Source: Utricularia gibba
Lineage: Eukaryota; Streptophyta; Magnoliopsida; Lamiales; Lentibulariaceae
Assembly (NCBI GenBank): GCA_002189035.1
Contig: NEEC01000007.1
Coordinates: 3,286,001-3,350,000 of the forward strand
Direction of reading: 5' to 3'
DNA length: 64,000 bases
The notes below the pieces were generated by a model that searched no databases, was not told where the DNA came from, and saw nothing but the letters and a program-made list of their open reading frames with translations. The position numbers and the translations under genes were made by a program. Positions 11,141-21,167 of the stretch are shown in pieces; the first letter of the stretch is position 1; each line of letters begins with the position of its first letter.

Positions 11141-12739
11141 CATGTTTTAAAAAATGATTAATATATCATTTAATTATAAACATCTAATACTATTTCAAAT
11201 AAATTTTTAATAACAAAAGATAAAATAACAAAATTGCACATATAAAAATTAAATCTTGCATCTAGTATATATCAAAACAAAAAAAGGTTCGAGAAATCTT
11301 CGTTAGCCTACAAATGATTGCATTCCATACACAATAATCACAAAAATATAGAAGATTTAGATGAATGCATATAACAAAACAAGCCAATAGTATCATTAAA
11401 TCACATATAGACAAGGAAAACATAAAGATCACAACTTTTTAGGTAGCTAGTTACCAAAAATGTTAAATTGCAATAGTACCAAGGAAAAATAAGATTTGTG
11501 AAAAAAAAAAAGCCACCCTCTGGATCAATTGCTCCCGGTATTACACAAATATTGAAAATAGAAAAGAATATGTTCAAGATTCTATGTTTTGAAGAAAATA
11601 AACCTGATGAAACATAAGTGTAGGCTTTGACCCATAATAACAAAAAAAAAAAAAAAAAAGATCCCTCTTGTGATGTAAAGATAAAAACAAATGAATTAGA
11701 TATTGTGCTTTAATACAAAATTCCCATAAATAACATTTAATAATGATAAAAATCAATTTGATATTATGTTCTAATACAAAACTTAAACCCTAAAATCATC
11801 CCTAAATCACAAATGATACTAAATTTCATGTATAATTAAACACATATTTCAAACAAATTTCACATTTGAATAAACACTCATTTCATGTAGTTAAATATCA
11901 CCTTCATAACCTCTCATGAAAATATAAACTAGAAACTCACCACAAACCTCCACCAAAGAGTCGTAGGAGAAATTTTAGGATGAAGTAAAATTTTTATCAT
12001 TTAATATTTCAATATGAGGGCATATAAGTAATTTCACAGGATTTTTTTTTTAATTTAAGTTACATTTAAGTAACTATATACTACTTTAAAATACTATTTA
12101 TAAGTAACTTATAAATCATAACTTATAAGTTAAAAAAACACTCATTTAATAAGTTTACTACCTATAATTTGGTTAAGTTATTTATAAGTTATATAAAACA
12201 CTCCCATTATTTGAGGTCCAACAGAGTGAGAAGTTCAAGTTTGAAACAATATTTCTAGAAGTTAGCTCATCTCAATTTGAAGTTCACATAATTTGGATGT
12301 CACTTGATTAGAGATTACACATGAAGCTACAAGAAGATCAAGATAAAATCAACAACTACTCAAGCCAAGACCAACGATCATATATGCATTATAAATATTA
12401 GTTGAACATTTTGTATATAAATGCAATAAAGACTTCATATATTCCACAATAAGTTCTACAATTCTTCCCAAAATTTCACTTCTATTTTATACTCAACAAA
12501 ATTCATGCCTAGTTACTTGCATGGTGAACTTGACATAAAGTGTTAAGAAAATCGATATTGCCACCTATAGAAATCTGCTTCACTCTATACCCAAGCATAA
12601 CTACACTGCAACAAACTCCACTAGTCTTTAATGACTAGAACTATGAATCATAGGCTGTTAGAATGGAGAGCTAGTCAGAATGAATGATTTATGCTCAACT
12701 ATTAATTCAATTAAATTTTCTTTCTTTATAGAGATAGAA

Positions 12740-13665
12740 GATGAAAATCAAAGTCAAATCTGCTCAAACCAAGAGTTAAGTATGTTCTAGACCAAGCACG
12801 AATAGAAGAAATATGGGACAAGCTTGTTGAAATGTATGGAGAAGACAAAGAGGCTCCAAAAAATAGAATACAACGACAATGGAAACTTTTTGACAACCTC
12901 AAATTTATACTAGGAAATGAGCATTTAACAATTTTCTGAAATACTAACCAAGATTGTCACTGAGTTGAAAGCACTTGGAGAACCTATGGAGGATCAAAGG
13001 ATAAAATACAAGATCTTGAATGCTCTTCTCAAATCATTTGCTAGAGTGGTTTGAAGAAGCACTAGAAATATCATATGAATCAGAAGAAGTTCTTCATGAA
13101 GATACTCAAGATAAAATTCTTAAAGGCATTACATTTCAAGTTATTGAAAATCAATCTCAAAGTTATTTATCTGTCAGAAATCAGGGAATGTATTTTAAAG
13201 CTAGAAAACTAAACTTGAGGTCCAAACTAATTGCTTTTGGAATCCTATAATACCATGCTCTTGGAGGGAAATCTTATAGAAAATTGTATTAAATTAAGTT
13301 ACAAAATGAATGATACATATCTTTCCTTTAAATCAAATAAGAAGATTGAACTTTATCCTTTGTCTCAAAACACCTTAATAACTACCTTCATTGATTTGAG
13401 AAAACAAGAAGTTTTGCTACTGGATAGTGGGTGCACACATCACTTGTCCAACAATCGTAGCAAATTCACTACCTATTTACCTCTTATAGGAAAGTTCATT
13501 GAAGTAGCAGATGGTAAACTTATACATGTGGAAGGATTGAGAACTATATACCTTGAGATTGCATATAAACTCATTAAAATCAATGGTGTTTATTTTATCT
13601 CGAAAATAACCCATAGTCTACTATTCCTAAAAAATTTTAGGAAATTATTATACCAAGTATATTAA
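12740..13665 (+). pseudogene. Ty1/copia gag-protease fragment
   Basis: Around 12800-13130 shifted frames give gag-like text (EEIWDKLVEMYG, RQWKLFDNLKF, TELKALGEPM), matching the UBN2-type copia gag. An open stretch at 13260-13665 then contains LLLDSGCTHH, the catalytic DSG of the retroviral-type protease, followed by VADGKLIHVEG. The rest of the polyprotein and any LTRs are missing, so this is an internal relic between the Harbinger element and the NTF2-like gene. Confidence 0.75.
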
Positions 13666-13816
13666 ACTCTAAGAACTAATTATGTGTTTTAAATAAAACC
13701 ATTGGGATCATTTATTATAAACATTGGGAACTAAATTTGATAAAATGAAAAAACTTCCTATATTTTTTATACAATTTTATCATTAAGGTTCTAAGCATAA
13801 CTACAGGTACTCCCAC

Positions 13817-15044
13817 ATGGCCACTAAGTGTTCAGTTATGATGTTCAGTTTACCCACCGTCCGTTGTGCTGGCCCCGCCCTTCCCCTAAAATCGTCCACC
13901 ACCGCCGTTCTCGCGACTGTTCCGATGAATCATCTTCTTCCCAAGGGCGCGATCTCACATGTTTCCGGCGGTGTTTTGGTTCTATGCCGGGGTGCAGGTC
14001 GCGATTCGGCGGTGGCGAAGTCGGATAATTCCACCACCGCTCTGGTGGAGACAGAATCGGCGGCTGATATAGTCAGGAGGTTCTACTCTGGATTCAATGA
14101 CCGTAATTTGGCCGCCTTGGAAGCTATCATTTCAGAGGATTGCACTTACGAGGATCTCGTTTTCCCTCAGCCTTTCGTCGGCCGCAAGGTAGGTGTTTGG
14201 TGTAGGGCGTCAATTTCAATTTCGAATGTGGATTTTGTTTGAGTTTGTGCGTCGTCTTGGAGTTTTAGGCGATTCTCGAGTTCTTTAAGAAGTTCATGGA
14301 TTTGACTAGTAGAGACCTGCAGTTTGTCATAGACGACATCTCTGAGAAGGATGAGTCTGCTGTTGGAGTAAGTTGGCACCTGGGTAAGTATGTACTAAAT
14401 TTGTATTGAATAGCTTAGGAGCAACAAACTGTATCACAACTCACAACTGTTTGGAGTTTGAGACATCAGCACCGCCACGCCTCCGCTGTATTGGCGTCGA
14501 TGCTTAGTGATGATGATGATTTACTTTCCTTGAATGGGCGCAGAATGGAGGGGAAACCTTTTCCGTTCAGCAAGGGATGCAGCTTTTATCGGAGTAGTGT
14601 GATCAACGGCCAGAGACAAATAATGTAAGCCTTTTTCGTCTTCAAGTTGGGTCTGATTTGTGAGGATGATATTGTTGATGGGGTGATTCAGGGTGAAATG
14701 TCTGACCTGAACTCACTGATGCATCTCTACTCGCATCGAACATTGGATCATTCCTTATTTCTGCGTTGCAAGCCTAGCTTTTTAAGTCACTTGTTCCATT
14801 TTGATGGGCGACCATAATGATTCGAATTCATGCAACAGATATGGGAGAGATTCTGTCGAGCCGACGGTGAAACCAGGAGATGCTGCATTGGTAATACAAC
14901 CAACACTAATTTCTCCAACGGACAATAATTTGTTTAGTAATTTCTCTTTGTCTGAGATTTGTTGGTTTTTGGCATTTTCAGTTCGCCATAGGCGCTATCA
15001 CTCGCCTCCTGGAGAAATTCCCTTCTTTAGCAGACGTGCTATAG
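13817..15044 (+). CDS. Plastid-type NTF2/SnoaL-like domain protein
   Basis: Five exons: 13817-14188, 14269-14383, 14544-14624, 14839-14890 and 14982-15044, about 227 aa. The first 70 or so residues are Ser/Ala/Val-rich and look like a chloroplast transit peptide. The NTF2-like cone fold follows: ADIVRRFYSGFNDRN, YEDLVFPQPFVGRK, AILEFFKKF, VGVSWHLEW, PFPFSKGCSFYR, QIMYGRDSVEP and a C-terminal ITRLLEKFPSLADVL. This order matches the plant nuclear-transport-factor-2 family proteins with a SnoaL-like fold. Their substrate is unknown, so no reaction is assigned. Exon 3 appears to lack one base just after its start (about 14549): the splice phase gives EW, but the conserved GKPFPFSKG lies one frame away. 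The hydrolase gene starts about 350 bases downstream on the same strand. Confidence 0.85.
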
Positions 15045-15398
15045 GCTCAAACTTGGAACAGGTGTTGCATCTCCCCTATGCTGTACATCACTAGAGGAAG
15101 CATTGAATAATTAATTATTTTAAAAATCATTTTGTATACGAAGTACAGGAAACAAGTAGGATAACAACAACTGGATTTGCAAAAGAATCTGCTAGAAACC
15201 TCACTTGCGCATACCCTCCGCGGGCAAGAAAAAAAACAAGAAAACAAAAAGGTTAAGGTGCAAGGGTAGTTTTTGTCAAAATCATCAGTTTGTGGGCCCC
15301 TTGATACCACACGGTGGCAAAGGTACATGAGCCTCGAGAAATCCTCCCAAGATTCCGCCGCCATTGACGGCTGATTCGCGATCCCTACCTAAATCGCA

Positions 15399-17852
15399 AT
15401 GTCTGCGGCTTCATGTTTCGCCGGCCGGCATTGTGAGGTCCGCCCTGAATTGACGTCATCTAGTCGATTCAACAGTTATGCGTCATCGGTCAGTCAAAGA
15501 GCTATTCAACTCGTGCTCTCCAAGCCGTTCTCTGAGGTGATTGAAATCTTTCATGCGGTTTTTTCGTAAATTTGAGGAGAATCAACATTATCTTCGCATT
15601 TTCCCCTGAAAAATTCTTGGATGCGAAGGAATTTTCGTGTGTCTCAATGTTTTTTTGCTGCACATTTAAGGTTTTATCCGAGATTCGAGCTGTGTGAAAA
15701 GTTCGGGAAATTTATTCCAGGGCACCATTTTTACGGGCATTTCTTTTTCTGTTATTTGTTTTCATCAGAAATCGGTGAATCATTCAAGAAGTTCACCGAT
15801 GTACCCAACTATAAGGATGAAAATGATTGGTGAAGGGCTGAGGGAGCAGAATACTCTGGTCAAGCCCGCAGACATTTTGGTAATAAACGGTGTGAAGTGA
15901 TATCCTGCACAGTTTACTGCTTTTGTTTGTTAGTTCTGATGTACAAATATTTTCTGTAGGGATATGAACTTGTTCAAGGAGCTGGGGTAAGATGGAGCTA
16001 CATTCTAGACAAATCAGCTCCCCAGCCACCAACTGCTGTTTTCTTGCATGGCATTCTAGGTAGCAGGAAAAACTGGGTAGGATTCATTCATTTTCTTGGA
16101 AACTTTTCATTCCCATGTCAATGATCACTCAATGAACCTCTTCATTCTTGGTTGAAAACGTTGCAGGAAGTTTTGCCAGGAGGTGCGCCAAAGAGTTTCC
16201 CAAATGGCAGGTAATTGCTGTCCTTTCTACTGATCTAAATGCATACGTGTAAAATTGGCATTTTTATGTGCACCTAATTTATGTTCATTTTTTTCAGTTT
16301 CTCCTTGTAGACCTACGATGCCATGGCGATTCAGCATCTCTTATGAAGAAAGGGCCGCACACTGTTTCTTCAGCTGCGCTTGATGTTTTGAAACTCGTAT
16401 GATTCTAATGATGATGCTCTGCACTTAGATTTTCCGTGCATGTCTTTATTCTTCTTTATGTTAGTAGAGCTTTTCTAAAATTTAAGAATAATGTGTTTAG
16501 AAAATCAAATGCTGAATTGTAGATTCAACTTATCTTCGTTCCTTCTTAATGTAATGACCGGAATTAATTTTTTTCTGCTGTCTAGCTTGGCCGACTAAGG
16601 TTATCCCTCGGGTGGTTGTTGGCCACAGTTTTGGTGGTAAAGGTAACGCAGAACCTGTTGAAATTTCATGGTGTTGAAAGTTTTCTTTATTTCATGGTGT
16701 TTCTTTTCTATCCAGTTGCCTTGAGCATGGCAGATCAGGTTGCAAAACCACTCGCTCGCCCTGTTAGAGTATGGAGTTATTAAATCCTTTCTACACTGCC
16801 CTTAATGACTCAGCTCCTCTCTATGGTAACCCATTCATGTTTTTTAATTTCATTCAGGTATGGGTATTGGATTCTACTCCCGGAAGAGTTCATGCTGGTG
16901 CACATGGAAATGACCATCCTGCTGAACTCATTTCTTTTCTTAGTAAATTGCCAAACGAGGTAATTTGAAATTTTCAGCATCATCGTAATGCTGTGTGGAC
17001 TGATTTACATTTACGTTGACACAATATTTCTTACATCCTCCGGATTGGTATCAAGAAAGGTCTCCTCCAAAATGGATGTTGTTGATCGTCTAGTTCAGCA
17101 TGGCTTCTCCAAAGATGTAGCCCAGGTATAATAAAGCCTCAAGCCTGTAATTTACACTGATTTACATATTTCACTTCATCTTGAATGTAGTGGGTGGTAA
17201 CCAATCTTCGGCGATCTGGAGAAGGTAATGGATCCTTGGTGAACGGAGCATTGGCATCAAGCTACTCATGGGCATTCGATCTCAATGGCATTGCTGAAAT
17301 GTACCAGTCCTATGAGGACACAAACCTGTGGCAAGCTATCTGTCGCCCTGTATTATCTCCGCTTGTTTAGTGCATCACTTTTTTCTCAGCATAACCATTT
17401 TTCTCGGCAAGAAACTGTTTATCTCTCGCGCTCCACTTTCACCATCTGATTCTCCGGGCACATGCTTGCAGGAGTCTTGTAGAAGATGTGCCTCGAGGTC
17501 TGCATATCAATTTTCTCAAAGCAGAAAGAAGTCTGCACAGATGGGCGTTAGAAGACCTTCACAGAATCCATTCTGCTGAGGAACAAGCTGCTGAAGAAGG
17601 AGGCGCTGTTGAAATGCATGTCCTGGAGGATGCTGGCCACTGGGTATGGTCTAGTTTTTCATGTTATGCAATGAAAGAAAATTCCCGCCATCTGTTTCTT
17701 ACAAATGAATGCTTGCAATCCGAAGTTACATCATACAAGGGGGGCTAAGTTAGCACCCTGTCTGTTGATTCGAAACTGGTTTGTTTTAGGTACACGCTGA
17801 CAACCCGGATGGACTTTTTAGGATTCTCTCGTTCTCATTCCAAGGATTCTGA
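15399..17852 (+). CDS. Alpha/beta hydrolase (ABHD11-like), 12 exons
   Basis: Exons: 15399-15536, 15769-15879, 15960-16076, 16167-16210, 16298-16396, 16586-16642, 16716-16768, 16858-16959, 17060-17125, 17191-17330, 17472-17643 and 17790-17852, about 387 aa. Landmarks are the oxyanion-side motif FLHGILGSRKNW, LLVDLRCHGDS, the nucleophile elbow VVGHSFGGK with its serine, LDSTPG, and the catalytic histidine in DAGHWVH across the last intron. The N-terminal region resembles an organelle transit peptide. The substrate is unknown. Two conserved exons are one base short: exon 4 at its 5' edge (16167) and exon 6 within a C run (about 16606), and both are needed to hold the frame. Intron 10 begins with GCAAGC, a GC-AG intron. 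Confidence 0.88.
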
Positions 17853-18572
17853 CCATTTCTTGTGTTTTCATGGTATATTCAAACTGCAATATATTGGCGC
17901 TTAGAGTCGTCGCCCCCTTGAAATCTGACGCAAAGATCCCAGCAGCATTTATTTTGCAGATTGGGGAATTCCTGGTTTCTCAATGGCAGTTGAACCAAAC
18001 CACGAGCATATGTCGAAGCCTGCCTGCCTGCCTGGTCTGAAAATTCATGGATGATGAGGAAAATTAGGGCATCTCAAATTTTATTATTGAAATTTTCTTA
18101 TATTTGATTGGTTCAACTTCATAATGTACTTACTACGCGGCTATTGAAAGTTTCTTTTTACATTTAAAAAATGGAAACTCAAATTGGATTCCGACCAAAC
18201 CGCATTCTCAAACCAGTTGCATCTTGTGTCTGATCATTCTGAAAATAGTACGAACATCGTCCTGAGCAAAGTTTATCTTCCGAATAAAAATAAAACAATG
18301 ATAATATTAATGAATTCTGAACACCTTGAATTTTTTTATCTCATCTGGGGTTTTTGTAAAATCAGCATAAAATGAAAGTCAAACAGTGTTATGATAAATG
18401 AAGTTTGCGTCAATACGTCGGCAGGATGAATCACATGCAGAAGTGGCTTCAGCCGCAGCTCCTCGACTAAAAAAAAAAAAAAAAAGCCTACCGTTTCACA
18501 TTCGAATTCGTGCTTCTGACCTTTGTTTTATAAGGTCTACTTTGATGGTGACGTTGAAGGTGACTCAGACCA
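17853..18572. other. Spacer between the hydrolase and ERF genes
   Basis: This holds the hydrolase 3' UTR and the upstream region of the ERF gene. There is an A tract at about 18470-18485 and no convincing ORF. Nothing else is recognised. Confidence 0.35.
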
Positions 18573-18583
18573 TCTATATAAAC
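18573..18583 (+). promoter_or_regulatory. Probable TATA box of the ERF gene
   Basis: CTATATAAAC about 85-95 bases upstream of the chosen ATG, directly before an A/C-rich, presumably transcribed leader. It fits a plant TATA element by sequence and position; there is no experimental support. Confidence 0.5.
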
Positions 18584-18666
18584 AAAAACAAAACCGCTCC
18601 AGAGTCCAGAGCATCATCCTAAACTATCATAAGACAACAGAACCAGGAGAAGGAAGGGAAGGCGTC

Positions 18667-19053
18667 ATGAGCACTCACAACAGCAATAACGCCCCCACCA
18701 AGTACAACGGCGTTCGCAGCCGCAAATGGGGCAAATGGGTCTCCGAAATCAGGGTCCCCGGGACCCCAGACCGTCTCTGGCTTGGAACCTACGCTTCTCC
18801 TGAGGCCGCCGCCGTTGCCCACGACGTCGCACAGTATTGCCTCCGTGGCGACGCCTCCCCGCAACGCTTTAATTTCCCGTTGGTTCTCCCCGCCGGTGCC
18901 CGATTCGGGTTGTCGCCGAGGACGGTGCAGAGGGTGGCCTCGGAAGCCGGGATGGCGGTTGATGCTCGTTTGCAGGGTTCAAAGCAGATGTATGGGGGAA
19001 GCTACTCCGGTGGACCGGAGTCTCTCGATATCTCCGTTGATGATTACCTCTAG
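18667..19053 (+). CDS. AP2/ERF transcription factor, DREB-type, intronless
   Basis: A 128-residue protein whose AP2 domain starts almost at the N-terminus: YNGVRSRKWGKWVSEIR, then LWLGTYASPEAAAVAHDVA, YCLRG and FNFP. Valine at the position that is alanine in ERF-type domains (KWVSEIR) argues for the DREB side of the family, which binds DRE/CRT-like GCC-core elements in promoters. The short tail ends in an acidic, hydrophobic stretch (SLDISVDDYL) that could be an activation motif. The frame is open upstream to 18523 without ATG context, so I take the ATG at 18667, which begins just before the domain. No intron is present, as usual for DREB genes. The next gene is on the opposite strand, tail to tail. 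Confidence 0.88.
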   Translation: MSTHNSNNAPTKYNGVRSRKWGKWVSEIRVPGTPDRLWLGTYASPEAAAVAHDVAQYCLRGDASPQRFNFPLVLPAGARFGLSPRTVQRVASEAGMAVDARLQGSKQMYGGSYSGGPESLDISVDDYL

Positions 19054-19522
19054 AGGACGGCCTCTGCTCGTGCCATGCATGAATGGCGGGAGGGGGCCTT
19101 TTGGCGGCATCGGCCCCTGTGCCGTACCACCTTCTCTCTCTGTCTCCCTCTTTTCCTTTTTGTCAAGTTGAGGAATTGATTTTTTATATAACTAAAATCG
19201 GAACAGACAACAAAAAGACACTGCATTTAGGCAAAGCCCATGTCTCTGGTTTTATGTGACTTGAATTGGTCCCTGGACGGTTTTCTCAGCAATACCTCAA
19301 CAATGAGGACTGCTTTGTAGTCATCTAGATTTAGGCAACAAGGAATCTGTAGCAAACAAAGCAAATGGTGCTACAAAGTCGAACAACCTCATCATTCATT
19401 GCAACTACTGTACACGTGGTTTCGAAGATGGCCTTCAATTCTCTGTAGAACTCATCCGATCGGAACTCGATTCTTGACCGAGCTAACTCACGACTGCCGT
19501 ACGACAACCAGTGGCCTTTGCA
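19054..19522. other. Convergent 3' spacer of the ERF and AlgH-like genes
   Basis: About 470 bases between two converging stop codons, presumably both 3' UTRs. No coding signal. Confidence 0.4.
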
Positions 19523-20833
19523 CTAGAAGTCTTGCTTGGGCTTGCGGCTCAATTCAGTGTAACGCCCCCCCATAAGTTGAAGAACCTCTCGCCACAGACC
19601 ATCAGAGGAATTTTGCGAAGCGCCAGAGATCAAGTTTGCACTGCAAGCAGCAACGCACCAGTAATCTGCATCGATTTCGTCTCTCAGTTGGTCCAGTTGC
19701 CACCCTGCATATCCCATAAAGAAACCAAAGTCTTGAGGCTTAAGTAGCCCCTTCCTCACCAGCTCGGAAGCCCCATCTAAGCTGTTCCGGGAACCATAGC
19801 ACACCCCGGGTATCACTTCTTCAAAGCCTGGAAAAACGTATGTTTCCCCTGTCCCAACTAGAAACATACTTGCATCAAGGGGTCCGCCAAAAAGCAAAGA
19901 ACTGTCAGCAAATGTTGTTGCTAACTCGTTATTGGTTGGATTCACATGCTTCATCTTTTTGTTAAGAGGTCGATTTCTAATGATCCCAAAAGGCCCCTCC
20001 TGGGGGTTCCTGGTTCCTGATCTGAGTAGAAGGATAACAGTTCTTTCAAAGCTTCTCACTCCATCGAGCTTTTCTGTAGCAACAAGTAGAGATCCATTCT
20101 CAGGTGCCGAAATAGGGTGCGCCCACTTGAGGGGAAGTTGCTGTGAATGGGGCAATGATGATGCCCTACCAGAGGGGGAGGAATCTGGAACCTCATCCTG
20201 GAAATTTACATTCATACAGACAACATCGTAATCATGAAAATAGAGGAATTTTCGCACAATTCGCATCATATGCAATCCTGGAGTTCCTCCATAAGCAAGG
20301 AGTTACCTGCTCCTGTTTGTAGAGCATCGCTCTAAATTCTCTCCAGTCCAATGGCTTACGGTGATGCTTCTTGGGATTAGCATCACCACCAGATTTCGCA
20401 TTATCATTGTGCCCTATTCGAAAGGAGAGATAGCTGACAAACACATGCAAGCATACTCAACGGAACTCAAAAGGCAATAACCAATTCCAAACATTTCCCA
20501 AGCCAAATGGAGCAAAACTGAGGAATTATTGATCATAGACACACAAAAAAGAAAGACAAAGAGGAGCTTCTAGGACAGATATCATATCCCAATTACCAAT
20601 CCATAAATCAATCAATAAGTCAACTCAGAAAGAGCTTTCACCAGAATTCTGATTACTCCGATTTCCCGAGTTCTTTTGCGCCATAGCTTTAACGCTAGAC
20701 GACTGATACCTCGAAACCTTAATCTCCACAGTCATGGAGTTGTAATATCTCGAATTCCCGAAAATGGGTTTCTCGGGAGCAAATTTCCGAGGAAAAGACC
20801 ACTGCTTTTCGCATGCATACACCGCAGATCCAT
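19523..20833 (-). CDS. AlgH/UPF0301 (DUF179) family protein
   Basis: Read on the minus strand: exon 1 at 20833-20642, exon 2 at 20413-20307 and exon 3 at 20197-19523, about 324 aa. Exon 2 carries DWREFRAMLYKQEQ, and exon 3 the DUF179 core: GSLLVATEKLDG, RTVILLLRSG, GIIRNRPLN, LLFGGPLD, VCYGSRNSL, FGFFMGYAGWQLDQL and WREVLQLMGGRY. Plant members are long forms with a plastid-like N-terminus; the biochemical role of the family is not established. Exon 1 is uncertain. From the ATG at 20833 the frame hits a stop, while the frame with SSSVKAMAQKNSG, which splices correctly into exon 2, is one base off, again as if one base were missing. Otherwise translation would have to start at an internal ATG near 20740. 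The gene is divergent from the thioredoxin-fold gene. Confidence 0.85.
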
Positions 20834-21167
20834 GGATTCACGGTGCAACACGAACAAGAGATCTCCGAGTCCTGTTATCACTTTTCCTTATAAGGAAGGA
20901 ATCAGAAGCAACCATGGAATATCCTTCCGGAGGGAATTGAGGCGAAAATGGCACTCAACTGGGTAGACAGATATTCTATCCTGCGCCATGCATTTTAGCA
21001 GATAGTTTCTATCTTGCGCCTGGCTTCGATGGTGGGCCCAGACAAAAAATCTATCCAAGAGCCTTAAGGCCCAGTCCGAGTCCTTAGTTGCTCATTCATC
21101 TCTCAACTGGATTGGCCGGGAAAATTAACGGCTGGAAACTCTGTGGTATCTTCAACTTCAAAACTCA
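20834..21167. promoter_or_regulatory. Divergent intergenic promoter region
   Basis: 334 bases separate the start of the AlgH-like gene (leftward) from the start of the thioredoxin-fold gene (rightward). Both promoters must lie here or overlap the first exons. No clear TATA box was seen for either. Confidence 0.4.

Larger units (their letters stand above)
8211..12207 (-). mobile_element. Decayed PIF/Harbinger DNA transposon (about 4 kb)
   Basis: The two ends are inverted. The left reads GGGTGTTTTACAT from about 8212, and the complement of the right end (about 12190-12207) reads GGGAGTGTTTTATAT. Both are followed by AT-rich sequence carrying repeated ACTTATAAGTTA-like words. A TTA trinucleotide stands just outside each end, as expected for the 3-bp target of this superfamily. 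Inside, both expected Harbinger genes are found on the minus strand as relics: a DDE transposase (about 8690-9675) and a Myb/SANT-like partner (about 10072-11140). Frame breaks and stops show that the element is dead. It lies between the PPR gene and a copia relic. Confidence 0.75.
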
